Source: Pseudomonadota bacterium (lineage in GTDB: Bacteria; Pseudomonadota; Gammaproteobacteria; Steroidobacterales; Steroidobacteraceae). Taken from it: 64,000 nucleotides of DNA. The stretch lies in contig JAJZDX010000012.1 of assembly GCA_021805865.1 (NCBI GenBank), positions 62,001-126,000 on the forward strand. The letters run 5' to 3'. Positions within the stretch are counted from its first letter, which is position 1, and every line of letters begins with the position of its first letter. The notes under the pieces were generated by a model. It was not told the origin of the DNA, searched no databases, and was given only the letters and a program-made list of their open reading frames with translations. Below, one piece after another: positions 45,797 through 53,728 of the stretch. The position numbers were made by a program, and so were the translations under genes.

Positions 45797-48453
45797 TCCG
45801 ACCCCACCACCTTGGCGCGGCTGACGTGCGCCGCGCTTTCCTGGAGTTTTTCCGCGAGCGAGGCCACACCGTCGTGCCCTCGAGTTCTCTCGTGCCCGCG
45901 AGCGATCCGACGCTGCTCTTTACCAATGCCGGCATGGTGCAGTTCAAGGACGTGTTCCTCGGCAAGGACAGGCGTGATTCTGTGCGGGCCACCACCAGTC
46001 AGCGCTGCGTGCGCGCCGGTGGCAAGCACAATGACCTGGAGAACGTGGGCTATACCGCCCGCCATCACACCTTCTTCGAGATGCTGGGCAATTTCTCCTT
46101 CGGCGACTACTTCAAGCGCGACGCCATCCGCTTCGCCTGGGAGTTCCTCACCGGCACCCTGAAACTCGACCCCGGGCGGCTCTGGGTCACCGTCTTTCGC
46201 GACGACGACGAGGCGGCGGACATCTGGCTGAAGGAGGTCGGGGTGTCCCCGCAGCGCTTCTCGCGCATGGGCGAGAAGTCGAATTTCTGGGCCATGGGGG
46301 ATTTGGGTCCCTGCGGCCCGTGCAGCGAGATCTTCTATGACCACGGACCGGGCGTACGAGGCGGGCCGCCGGGCTCGCCTGAGGAGGACGGCGACCGGTT
46401 CGTGGAGATCTGGAACCTGGTGTTCATGCAGTTCGATCGGGCCGCCGACGGCACGATGACGCCGCTCCCGAAGCCCTCGGTGGACACGGGCATGGGGCTC
46501 GAGCGCATCTCGGCGGTGATGCAGGAGGTGCACTCGAACTACGACATCGACCTCTTCCGCAACCTCATCCGGGCGGCGGCCCGGCTCGCCGGTACCGGCA
46601 ACCTGGAGTCGAGCTCCCTGCGTGTGATTGCCGATCACATTCGCGCCTGCACCTTCCTGATCGTGGACGGTGTGCTGCCTTCCAACGAAGGACGCGGCTA
46701 CGTGCTGCGCCGCATCATCCGCCGCGCGATCCGCCATGGCTACAAGCTCGGGATCGAGGAGCCGTTTTTCTACAAGCTGGTCGAGGTGCTGGAGCGGGAG
46801 ATGGGTGATGCGTATCCGGAACTCACCCGCGGCCGCCAGCTTGCCGAGCAAGTCCTCAAGCAGGAAGAGGAGCGCTTCGCGGAGACGCTGGCCAAGGGCA
46901 TGGAGCTGCTCGAGGGTGTCATTGCCAAGTTGACCGCCGCCGCGGCGGCGCCGAGAGCGGTGCCTGCCGTCGCGCCCGCGGTGATTCCCGGTGACATCGT
47001 ATTCAAGCTCTACGATACCTATGGCTTCCCCGCCGACCTGACGGCGGACATCGCTCGAGAGCGCGACCTCGGCATCGATCAGGCAGGTTTCGACGCCGCG
47101 ATGGAGGCGCAGCGCCGCCGCTCCCAGGAGGCCAGCAAGTTCGGCGTCGATCTGCGCGGCGGGCCCCGGATCGAGAGCCGCACGGTCTTCGAGGGGTACG
47201 AGGGACTCGCCGGCGCGGGGCGCGTGGTGGCGCTGCTCAAGGAGGGGGCGGCGGTGGAGGCACTCGACGCCGGCGAGCAGGGCGAGGTGGTGCTCGATCG
47301 CACCCCCTTTTATGCCGAATCCGGCGGCCAGGTGGGCGACGCCGGTATGCTGAGCGCGGCAGGGGTGTCCTTTCAGGTGCAGGACACGCAGAAGCGGGGC
47401 GCGGCGTATGCGCACATCGGCCGTGTGGCAGAGGGAGGGATTCGAGTCGGGGACACGTTGCGGGCGCAGGTGGACGGGGAGCGCCGCCGAGCCACCATGC
47501 TCAACCACACCGCGACACACCTGCTGCACGCGGCGTTGCGCAGGACCTTGGGCACCCATGTGCAGCAGAAGGGCTCGCTGGTTGCCCCCGACCGGCTGCG
47601 CTTCGACTTCTCGCATCTGCAGCCGGTGACGCCGGAGCAGCTCGAGTCGATCGAGCGGCTGGTGAATGCCCAGATTCGGCTCAATACTCCCGCCGAGACG
47701 CGCCTCATGAGCTACGAGGACGCGGTGGCGGCGGGCGCTATGGCGCTCTTCGGCGAGAAGTACGAAAAAGATGTCCGCGTACTGCGGGTCGGGGACTTCT
47801 CCATGGAGCTGTGCGGCGGCACCCATGTGCAGCGCTCCGGGGACATCGGCCTGTTCAAGATCGTCAGCGAAAGCGGCGTCGCCTCGGGCGTGCGCCGGAT
47901 CGAGGCGATCACCGGAGAGGGCGCCATCGATCACATCGAGCAGAACGACACGCTGCTGAAGGACGTGGCCCATCTCCTGCGCGGCTCACGGGACGATGTG
48001 AAGGACAAAGTGCGTGATGCGCTCGAGCGGATCCGGCAGATGGAGCGGGAAATCCGTACCCTCAAGGACCGCCTGGCTTCGGGCCAGGGCACGGACCTGG
48101 CGGAGAGCGCGGTGGACGTTCAGGGGGTCAAAGTGATCGCGACAGAGGTCGCAGGAGCGGACACGGTGGCTCTGCGTAGTGCCGTGGACCGGCTCAAGGA
48201 GAAGCTGAAATCGGCCGTGGTGGTCCTGGCTACCGTCGAAGGCCCTGAAAAAGTCATCCTGGTGGTCGGTGTGACCGCCGATCAGACTGGACGTGTGAAA
48301 GCAGGGGAGCTGGCCGGGGTCATTGCGGCGCAAGTCGGCGGCCGCGGCGGCGGGCGGCCGGATTTCGCGCAGGCCGGCGGGAGCAATCCTGCCAAGTTGG
48401 AGGCGGCGTTGGCGGCCGTGCCGGAATGGGTCCGGACCCGGCTGGATGGATGA
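45793..48453 (+). CDS. alaS: alanyl-tRNA synthetase
   Basis: The 886-residue enzyme starts at a TTG overlapping the recX stop (TTGA). The class II catalytic domain opens with [20 protein letters not shown]; the editing domain holds the zinc ligands [11 protein letters not shown] and [10 protein letters not shown]; the C-terminal part is the DHHA1-like dimerisation domain ([21 protein letters not shown] ... [18 protein letters not shown]). It charges tRNA-Ala and removes mischarged Ser/Gly. Length is normal for the family. Confidence 0.96.
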   Translation: MIRPHHLGAADVRRAFLEFFRERGHTVVPSSSLVPASDPTLLFTNAGMVQFKDVFLGKDRRDSVRATTSQRCVRAGGKHNDLENVGYTARHHTFFEMLGNFSFGDYFKRDAIRFAWEFLTGTLKLDPGRLWVTVFRDDDEAADIWLKEVGVSPQRFSRMGEKSNFWAMGDLGPCGPCSEIFYDHGPGVRGGPPGSPEEDGDRFVEIWNLVFMQFDRAADGTMTPLPKPSVDTGMGLERISAVMQEVHSNYDIDLFRNLIRAAARLAGTGNLESSSLRVIADHIRACTFLIVDGVLPSNEGRGYVLRRIIRRAIRHGYKLGIEEPFFYKLVEVLEREMGDAYPELTRGRQLAEQVLKQEEERFAETLAKGMELLEGVIAKLTAAAAAPRAVPAVAPAVIPGDIVFKLYDTYGFPADLTADIARERDLGIDQAGFDAAMEAQRRRSQEASKFGVDLRGGPRIESRTVFEGYEGLAGAGRVVALLKEGAAVEALDAGEQGEVVLDRTPFYAESGGQVGDAGMLSAAGVSFQVQDTQKRGAAYAHIGRVAEGGIRVGDTLRAQVDGERRRATMLNHTATHLLHAALRRTLGTHVQQKGSLVAPDRLRFDFSHLQPVTPEQLESIERLVNAQIRLNTPAETRLMSYEDAVAAGAMALFGEKYEKDVRVLRVGDFSMELCGGTHVQRSGDIGLFKIVSESGVASGVRRIEAITGEGAIDHIEQNDTLLKDVAHLLRGSRDDVKDKVRDALERIRQMEREIRTLKDRLASGQGTDLAESAVDVQGVKVIATEVAGADTVALRSAVDRLKEKLKSAVVVLATVEGPEKVILVVGVTADQTGRVKAGELAGVIAAQVGGRGGGRPDFAQAGGSNPAKLEAALAAVPEWVRTRLDG

Positions 48454-48519
48454 TTTCCCTTGTGAAATAGCTGAAACCCGGGGGTATCTGCCCTTCCCAA
48501 TGGGTGTACAGTGATCAGC

Positions 48520-48527
48520 AAGGAGGT
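48520..48527 (+). promoter_or_regulatory. strong Shine-Dalgarno deciding the csrA start
   Basis: AAGGAGGT, an eight-base match to the anti-SD sequence, lies 7 nt before the ATG at 48535. This favours that start over the GTG at 48511. CsrA proteins bind GGA motifs, so this site (containing GGA) may also be an autoregulatory target. Confidence 0.75.
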
Positions 48528-48534
48528 CAAGACC

Positions 48535-48801
48535 ATGCTCATATTGACCAGACGGGTGGGAGAGACGCTGATGATCGGCGACGAGGTCTCCGTCACCATT
48601 CTCGGCGTCAAGGGCAACCAGGTCCGCATCGGGATCCAAGCGCCCAAAAGCGTCGCCGTGCACCGGGAAGAAATCTACAAGCGGATCCAGCGGGAGCGCG
48701 AGGGGCAGTCGGAGCGGCCGCCGCCGGGCCCGAAACAGGACTCGCCACCGGAGCACTCCGAGGACGAGGCATCGCCGCCTCCGCGGGACGCCGTTCTCTA
48801 A
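48535..48801 (+). CDS. csrA: carbon storage regulator CsrA with extended C-terminus
   Basis: Residues 1-55 are a full Csr[21 protein letters not shown] with the strand and Arg44-region ([13 protein letters not shown]) that bind RNA GGA sites. The protein continues to 88 residues, with an extra tail rich in Pro, Glu and Gln (about residues 60-88) not present in E. coli (61 residues). It controls translation of many mRNAs. It follows alaS by 81 bp; alaS-csrA-tRNA-Ser is the order seen in E. coli and relatives. Confidence 0.92.
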   Translation: MLILTRRVGETLMIGDEVSVTILGVKGNQVRIGIQAPKSVAVHREEIYKRIQREREGQSERPPPGPKQDSPPEHSEDEASPPPRDAVL

Positions 48802-48917
48802 AGCGCATCGGGCGTCCCAAATCCCCCGAGCATGCAGTATCATGCCGCCCCTTGCGAGCGGCCAGGGCGCATGTGTGCCCTGCCTTCGGGTTCCCGCTTC
48901 CGGCCGGCAGAGATGGC

Positions 48918-49039
48918 CGAACGGCCGTACACGGTGTACGGGCTGGGGGCTTATCCAGGGACGAATCTGGCACGGCCCTCACCAGGTCGCGTATGGTGCC
49001 GGGAACGTTTGTATCGGACGCGGAGAGATGGCCGAGTGG
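48918..49039 (+). repeat. tandem direct repeat, unit 1 (ends in tRNA-Ser 5' fragment)
   Basis: About 122 bp match 49089-49211 almost perfectly, with a one-base length difference in the palindrome. The palindrome here is CCGTACAC-G-GTGTACGG at 48925-48941. The unit ends in GGAGAGATGGCCGAGTGG, the first 18 bases of the tRNA-Ser gene. Confidence 0.85.
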
Positions 49040-49089
49040 GTGAGCGCGGTGCTTTGATCGAGCACACTTAACGTGTGCTCGATCCGCGC
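49022..49089 (+). pseudogene. truncated tRNA-Ser-like remnant with strong hairpin
   Basis: Bases 49022-49039 equal the 5' end of tRNA-Ser (acceptor strand and D-arm start). After that the sequence leaves the tRNA and forms a perfect 12-bp hairpin, GATCGAGCACAC at 49056-49067 with GTGTGCTCGATC at 49073-49084. No T-arm or acceptor 3' strand exists, so it cannot be a functional tRNA. It is best read as a tandem-duplication relic. Confidence 0.7.
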
Positions 49090-49211
49090 GAACGGCCGTA
49101 CATGGATGTACGGGCTGGGGGCTTATCCAGGGACGAATCTGGCACGGCCCTCACCAGGTCGCGTATGGTGCCGGGAACGTTTGTATCGGACGCGGAGAGA
49201 TGGCCGAGTGG
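49089..49211 (+). repeat. tandem direct repeat, unit 2 (ends in the real tRNA-Ser)
   Basis: This copy is offset by 171-172 bp from unit 1 and runs into the intact tRNA-Ser gene. Its palindrome is CCGTACAT-GG-ATGTACGG at 49096-49113; both arms changed together relative to unit 1, which keeps the pairing. Confidence 0.85.
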
Positions 49212-49284
49212 TCGAAGGCGCACCCCTGCTAAGGGTGTAAGGGTCAAAAGCCCTTCGAGGGTTCGAATCCCTCTCTCTCCGCCA
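49194..49284 (+). tRNA. serX: tRNA-Ser (anticodon GCU)
   Basis: GGAGAGA at the 5' end pairs with TCTCTCC at 49274-49280, followed by G and the encoded CCA (49282-49284). The anticodon loop is CTGCTAA, giving GCU for AGC/AGU codons. A long variable arm (AAGGGTCAAAAGCCCTT) and T-loop GGTTCGAATCC confirm serine type. The gene follows csrA as in other gammaproteobacteria. Its 3' end, then the integrase 164 bp later, marks a likely island attachment site. Confidence 0.95.
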
Positions 49285-49447
49285 GTTCACATTCTCGGAC
49301 GGTTCCAGACCGTCTCAAAATTAGAAAAGACGTCGAGAAATCATAGAGTTCGTACTCTCAGGGCATTCCGCCCGGCAACTTGCTGTCTCCTTCCCGTGCG
49401 GGTACATTCGGGGGTATCGGATCTGACGGACCCTCAGGTACCAACAG

Positions 49448-50638
49448 ATGCTCACCGATTCCGCCATTCGGAGCGCAAAACGCGCCGAGCGCCCCCGCAA
49501 GCTCAGCGATGGGGGCGGTCTGTACCTCCTCGTCGCCTCCAACGGCGGCCGGTACTGGCGCTATAACTACCGCTACGCCGGCAAACAGAAGACGCTCGCC
49601 CTCGGGGTCTATCCGGATGTGGGGCTCGCCAGGGCCCGCGAGCGCCATGTGGAGGCGCGACGCCTCCTGGCGGACGGTATCGATCCGAGCGCCGAGCGAA
49701 AGACGGCGACCAAGACCTTCGAGGAGGTCGCGCGCGAGTGGCACGCGCACTGGAAATCCAATCGTCACGAGCGCCACGCCCACTACGTGCTGAAGCGGCT
49801 CGAAGCGGACGTCTTCCCTCGGATCGGATCGTTGCGCCTCGGGGAAATCCCGACCTCTGCATTCCGCGACATGGTCCGCAGGATCGAAAGCCGTGGTGCT
49901 GCTGATATCGCCAAGCGGGTCCTGCAGACCTGCGGCCAGATCATGCGGTACGCCATGACGAACGACTACACGTCGCACAATCCGGTCGCGGGCATCAAGC
50001 CGGGCGACGTGCTGAAGCCACACAGCCGCCGCAACTATCCGCGCATTGATCAGAACGAGTTGCCGAGACTTCTGAAGGCCATCGAGGGTTACGTGGGCGC
50101 CGAGCACACGCGCCTGGCGCTGAAGCTCATGGCGCTCACTTTTGTCCGCACGTCGGAATTGATCGGCGCCAAGTGGTCCGAATTCGACGTCGCCGCCGCA
50201 CGGTGGGTGATCCCCGCCGAGCGCATGAAGATGAAGACCCCGCATATCGTGCCCCTCAGCCGGCAGGCGCTTGCGGTTCTGCATCGGCTGCGTGAGCTCT
50301 CATTCGATCGGGAACTCGTGTTCCCCGGCGACCTGCGTCCGTCCAAGCCGATGAGCAACAACACGTTGCTCTTCGCCCTGTATCGCATGGGATATCGCGG
50401 AAGGATGACGGGACACGGATTCCGGGGGGTTGCCTCGACGATCCTGCATGAGCAGGGCTGGCCGCACGAGCACATCGAGCTGCAGCTCGCCCATCAGGAG
50501 CGCAACAGCGTCAGCGCCGCCTATAACCATGCCCAGTATCTGCAGCCGCGCGCCCAGATGATGCAGGCGTGGGCCGACTACCTCGATCAGCGGCGCAACG
50601 AAGAGGGTGATGGTCAAGAGCAGCGGGACGCTGCCTGA
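49448..50638 (+). CDS. intS: P4-type tyrosine recombinase/integrase
   Basis: The 396-residue protein has the N-terminal DUF4102 arm domain (MLTDSAIRSAKRAERPRKLSDGGGLYLLV), the core-binding domain, and the catalytic tyrosine recombinase domain. Catalytic residues are Arg234 (FVRTSELI), His323-x-x-Arg326 (HGFR), His349 (LAHQE) and Tyr359 (AAYNHAQYL). Such integrases usually insert islands at tRNA 3' ends; here the gene begins 163 bp after tRNA-Ser and reads away from it, the classic arrangement. The symbol follows usage for tRNA-Ser islands and is not certain. The frame is intact. Confidence 0.9.
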   Translation: MLTDSAIRSAKRAERPRKLSDGGGLYLLVASNGGRYWRYNYRYAGKQKTLALGVYPDVGLARARERHVEARRLLADGIDPSAERKTATKTFEEVAREWHAHWKSNRHERHAHYVLKRLEADVFPRIGSLRLGEIPTSAFRDMVRRIESRGAADIAKRVLQTCGQIMRYAMTNDYTSHNPVAGIKPGDVLKPHSRRNYPRIDQNELPRLLKAIEGYVGAEHTRLALKLMALTFVRTSELIGAKWSEFDVAAARWVIPAERMKMKTPHIVPLSRQALAVLHRLRELSFDRELVFPGDLRPSKPMSNNTLLFALYRMGYRGRMTGHGFRGVASTILHEQGWPHEHIELQLAHQERNSVSAAYNHAQYLQPRAQMMQAWADYLDQRRNEEGDGQEQRDAA

Positions 50639-50651
50639 CCGCCGCGCAGTT

Positions 50652-50984
50652 CTAGACGGGATATTTCCGGGGTCGCCCGCGTCTGCAGGGCGCATCAGTG
50701 TTTGGTGTGTCGGGCTCGCGATAACCCTCGGGGTCGTTGATCCAGGTCTGCAGCGCGACTACCGACCAGCCACACGCGCGACCCCCAAGATGAACCGGTG
50801 GCGGAAACCGCCGCTCGGCGATACGCCGATACAGTGTGGGTCGGCTGAGTGACGTGATGCGCAACACATCGCGGATCCGCAGGAACGCCGGCAGAGGGAG
50901 CTTTTCGGCTCCCCACGGCGCGAGCGACGGCGGCAGGGCGCTCGGAGGATTCGAGGTGTGAGAAAGCGATTCGTGGGTACTCAT
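50652..50984 (-). CDS. AlpA-family DNA-binding protein (excisionase/regulator)
   Basis: The 110-residue protein has a winged-helix AlpA domain in the middle: FLRIRDVLRITSLSRPTLYRRIAERRFPPPVHLGGRACGWSVVALQTWI. AlpA proteins activate or act as excisionases for P4-like integrases, and this one lies convergent to the integrase, 13 bp from its stop. The first 35 residues and the basic tail (RRGRPRKYPV, an AT-hook-like segment) are low-complexity. Confidence 0.85.
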   Translation of the reverse strand: MSTHESLSHTSNPPSALPPSLAPWGAEKLPLPAFLRIRDVLRITSLSRPTLYRRIAERRFPPPVHLGGRACGWSVVALQTWINDPEGYREPDTPNTDAPCRRGRPRKYPV

Positions 50985-51129
50985 GGCGATTGAGGTTCAC
51001 ATGTGATTCCGGCCGCTCAGAGATAAGTTGTCACTCAGGTGCGATGCTGACAGGACTGTGCAAATTGGGAAGGGACAGTTCCGCCGAATAATCGGCGAAA
51101 CTGCCGGAATCAGGATGCACGGGCACTGG

Positions 51130-51954
51130 TCAGCTGCGAGCGATGTTTGAGGGCCTGGGTAACACAATATGTCGGTCGTGCGATTGTGCCCGGTCCTGAG
51201 CGGCCTGATCTGTCCGGAAGGATGAATCCGCCATCTCGCGCCGCTCTCTGTCTCTGCGGACAGCATGGGCGTACACGACGTGTCTTGGCGTGGCCTGCGT
51301 TTGTATGCGCGATCGGCGCCGAGTGGTCACGCCGCTCCGAGCGTCGCCTCCCTCCACGCGGTGCTGCAGATACACGAGCGTGCGCGCCACATAGATCTTG
51401 GCCATCCGTGAGCTGATCCGCATGGCTTGCCCGACATCCTCGAATGGCAAGCGCTGCGCGATCCGGAGGATGAACGCCTGGCGCTCTCTCGACGGCAATT
51501 CGCTCACCGCCTGATTCAGCAATGTCCAACGTTCTCGCGCATCCGCCGCGGCTTCAGCAGAAGGCGTGACTTGCGCCTCCTGCACGGACAGCGTTTCGGC
51601 AATGCGATTCCAGCGCTGACGCGTGCGTCCGTGATCCGTTGCGATGTTCAGCGCGCTGCGCCACAGGTAGCGGTCTAGGGCTTGGATTGCGTCCGTGCGC
51701 GCAGATGCAAGTATTCGGACATACGCATCCTGGATGATGTCCTCCGCTTCCGCACGGGATCCAGTCCGTCGAGACAGAAAGCGCAGGAGTGGCTGATGCT
51801 GGAGACGGAAAATGTTGGATAGAGCTTCCGTAAGAACCGCAGGGTCTTTGGTCTGAAGCGGAACCGCTGCGCACGCCGGGTGGCGGTCGATCGTGCTGGG
51901 CGGCGTTGTGTCCGGGAGCATCTGTTCACGGGCTTTGTTCGGGAGACGTTTCAT
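51130..51954 (-). CDS. ECF-type sigma factor (FecI-like) with long C-terminal tail
   Basis: The ATG at 51954 has GGAGGT 4 nt upstream and gives 274 residues. Sigma region 2 is visible (LLRFLSRRTGSRAEAEDIIQDAYVRILA ... LDRYLWRSALNIATDHGR) and region 4 (LPSRERQAFILRIAQRLPFEDVGQAMRISSRMAKIYVARTLVYLQH). This matches FecI-type ECF factors. The remaining about 70 residues are basic and low-complexity, longer than the family norm. No anti-sigma gene of the FecR type follows; a 92-residue protein precedes it in the same direction. Confidence 0.75.
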   Translation of the reverse strand: MKRLPNKAREQMLPDTTPPSTIDRHPACAAVPLQTKDPAVLTEALSNIFRLQHQPLLRFLSRRTGSRAEAEDIIQDAYVRILASARTDAIQALDRYLWRSALNIATDHGRTRQRWNRIAETLSVQEAQVTPSAEAAADARERWTLLNQAVSELPSRERQAFILRIAQRLPFEDVGQAMRISSRMAKIYVARTLVYLQHRVEGGDARSGVTTRRRSRIQTQATPRHVVYAHAVRRDRERREMADSSFRTDQAAQDRAQSHDRHIVLPRPSNIARS

Positions 51955-51985
51955 GATCACCTCCAAGGTCGCTTCATGAGGTCGG

Positions 51986-52264
51986 TCAGGGTGTCTGGCG
52001 CCGTGATCGACCGGTCGCGCTGTCGAGGTCGCTGTATGCGGCCCGGAGAAGCTTTAGGGCATGCCGAAGAGCGACTTCCTCGTCGCCGATGCCGGCGGTT
52101 TCGTTGGTGGCAAGCGATCGGTGTACGACGGTCACCAGGGAGATCGCGTCGGAGAGATCACCCAGAGGCATCAAGGCGTTGTCGTGACGCGCGGAACGGG
52201 ATGGTTCGAGTCGCGGGTGCTCTGAGCGGAATGGACCGCGCCTCCCCTGTGCGATGGATACCAA
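51986..52264 (-). CDS. small protein of unknown function upstream of the sigma factor
   Basis: The 92-residue frame ends 31 bp before the sigma factor, on the same strand. The N-terminal third is basic and disordered; a helical block follows (LSDAISLVTVVHRSLATNETAGIGDEEVALRHALKLLRAAYSDLD). The true start may be an internal ATG near residue 32. I do not recognise a family; a role with the sigma factor is only suggested by position. Confidence 0.5.
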   Translation of the reverse strand: MVSIAQGRRGPFRSEHPRLEPSRSARHDNALMPLGDLSDAISLVTVVHRSLATNETAGIGDEEVALRHALKLLRAAYSDLDSATGRSRRQTP

Positions 52265-52296
52265 ACCAGATGACCCTCAATAGAGATAAATGAACA

Positions 52297-52366
52297 AGTC
52301 CAAAATAGAATAATTTGATGCTACGCGCCGCGCCCGCCAGTGTCTAGTCCAGAATCGAATAATTCC
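52297..52366. promoter_or_regulatory. paired direct repeats before the XRE regulator
   Basis: AGTCCAAAATAGAATAATTTG at 52297-52317 recurs as AGTCCAGAATCGAATAATTCC at 52346-52366, 17 of 21 bases equal, spaced 49 bp start to start. Both contain GAATAATT. The region is AT-rich for this genome and lies directly upstream of the XRE gene, as expected for a self-regulating operator. Confidence 0.5.
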
Positions 52367-52405
52367 GCTTTGGGATTATATGTATGCGCTCTAGCCTGGC
52401 GGAGC

Positions 52406-52642
52406 GTGCTCTTGAAGTCCCTGCGAACCCGTACTCACCGGATGCTTTGTGCGACGCTCGTGGAAGCCCGCATAGAAGCGGGGATCAGTCAGCAGGAATT
52501 GGCACGGCGTCTCAAGCGCTCGCAGTCGTTCATTGCCAAAATTGAGGTTGGGGAACGGCGCATCGATGTGGTCGAGTTCATCGAGATCGCCCGGGCGCTG
52601 GGTCGAGAGCCCGTTGATCTGCTGGCTCACGCCTTGAAGTAG
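52406..52642 (+). CDS. XRE-family transcriptional regulator
   Basis: Starting from the GTG at 52406 the protein has 78 residues; the frame is open to 52340 without protein-like sequence. The helix-turn-helix is clear: LVEARIEAGISQQELARRLKRSQSFIAKIEVGERRIDVVEFIEIARALG. Such small XRE proteins control phage and island genes. Direct repeats upstream are candidate binding sites. It lies between the sigma-factor block (opposite strand) and the cargo block. Confidence 0.8.
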   Translation: MLLKSLRTRTHRMLCATLVEARIEAGISQQELARRLKRSQSFIAKIEVGERRIDVVEFIEIARALGREPVDLLAHALK

Positions 52643-52685
52643 GGCGTGCGTAGGGCAACGGACCCTGGGCCCGAGGGCGGTAGGA

Positions 52686-53312
52686 ATGTCCCTGCATAGC
52701 TACCTGCTGTTCGTCCTGGCCGCCTTGGCACTCGTTCTCGCTCCCGGCCCGGACATGCTGTACATGCTGGGGCGGTGCGTGGCGCAGGGGCGCCGCGCGG
52801 GGATTCTCTCCGCCCTCGGGTTCAGTCTCGGCGGGCTTGTCCATATCACTGCTGCCGTGCTGGGGCTCTCGGCGCTTCTGGCCGCATCCGCCACGGCGTT
52901 CACCGTCATCAAATGGGTGGGTGCCGCGTATCTCGTGTACTTGGGGCTGAGCACACTGTGGCGCAGGCCCGCGTCGCCTGCGTTCGACGCTCACGCCGCA
53001 GGGGTCCGCGGCCGTACGATTCTCTGGCAGGCTTTCCTGAGCGATGTCCTGAACCCCAAGGTGGCGCTGTTCTTCCTCGCGCTGCTGCCGCAGTTCGTCG
53101 AACGCGACGCGCCGCATCCGGCCCTGCAGATCCTGTTCCTCGGACTGACGGTGAGCGTCATCGCGCTGCCGACCAATCTCCTGATCGTCTGCTGCGCGGA
53201 TCGGATTACCGGGAGCCTGCGCCGCAATGCCTCGGTCTCTCTTTGGCTTCGGAAAGGCCTCGGTGTGCTGTTCATCGCCCTCGGTCTGCGATTCGCGGTC
53301 GAGAAGATCTGA
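52686..53312 (+). CDS. LysE-family amino-acid exporter
   Basis: The 208-residue protein has six hydrophobic helices and the LysE/RhtB signature near the start: LYMLGRCVAQGRRAGILSALGFSLGGLVHI. It probably exports an amino acid, homoserine lactone or similar small solute. It starts an accessory block with a YciI-like gene and an ECF41 sigma factor. No frameshift. Confidence 0.88.
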   Translation: MSLHSYLLFVLAALALVLAPGPDMLYMLGRCVAQGRRAGILSALGFSLGGLVHITAAVLGLSALLAASATAFTVIKWVGAAYLVYLGLSTLWRRPASPAFDAHAAGVRGRTILWQAFLSDVLNPKVALFFLALLPQFVERDAPHPALQILFLGLTVSVIALPTNLLIVCCADRITGSLRRNASVSLWLRKGLGVLFIALGLRFAVEKI

Positions 53313-53371
53313 TCGGGTCCCGAGCCGTCACACTCGCACCCCGCCGTCCGTCATGGGGTGAGGAGGTGACC

Positions 53372-53728
53372 ATGCAATACGTACTGCTGATTTTCCACGG
53401 ACCCACCCCGCTAGTACCGGGCTCGGATCGCTGGAAGGCCCTGTCCGACACGGAACAGAAGGCGATCTACGCGGACTACGCGGCACTCGGCAAGACCCCG
53501 GGAGTGACACCAGGATTGCCCCTGGGGCTGCCCAAGGACGCCAAGACTGTCCGGGTCCAAGGTGGAGAGCCCGAGGTCCAGAACGGAACGTATCTCGCCG
53601 AATGCGCCGGCGGGTACCTGGTGCTGGAGGCCGAGAACATGGACGCCGCAGTCGCGCTCGCTGCCCGCATCCCGGCGGCCCGCCTGGGCGGAGCGATCGA
53701 GATTCGGCCGGCTGAGCAATACTGGTAG
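53372..53728 (+). CDS. YciI-like (DGPF domain) protein
   Basis: The 118-residue protein begins MQYVLLIFHGPTP and contains the YciI/DGPF pattern; GGEPEVQNGTYLAECAGGYLVLEAENMDAAVALAARIPAARLGGAIEIRPAEQYW covers the second half. A GGAGGTGACC ribosome site lies just upstream. YciI-like proteins are commonly coupled with ECF41 sigma factors, and here the next gene is one, starting 0 bp after its stop. Its enzymatic role (hydrolase or sensor) is unknown. Confidence 0.85.
   Translation: MQYVLLIFHGPTPLVPGSDRWKALSDTEQKAIYADYAALGKTPGVTPGLPLGLPKDAKTVRVQGGEPEVQNGTYLAECAGGYLVLEAENMDAAVALAARIPAARLGGAIEIRPAEQYW

Larger units (their letters stand above)
48802..49193. other. repeat-rich gap between csrA and tRNA-Ser
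   Basis: These 392 bp contain no protein-like frame. They hold two copies of a long direct repeat, a fragment of a tRNA-Ser 5' end in the first copy, a 12-bp hairpin and two palindromes that differ by paired base changes. A shorter match to the tRNA 5' end also occurs at about 48910-48920. Confidence 0.7.

Noticed and set aside
45748-47973. A 741-codon minus-strand frame opposite alaS
   Set aside because: AlaRS is clear on the plus strand; this is an antisense shadow.
49022-49089. A second functional tRNA gene in the first repeat
   Set aside because: Only the first 18 bases match tRNA-Ser; there is no T-arm, no acceptor 3' strand and the apparent anticodon stem is part of a longer hairpin.
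48918-49211. CRISPR array
   Set aside because: There are only two long copies with one spacer-like interval, ending in tRNA sequence; unit length and structure do not fit CRISPR and no cas gene is present.
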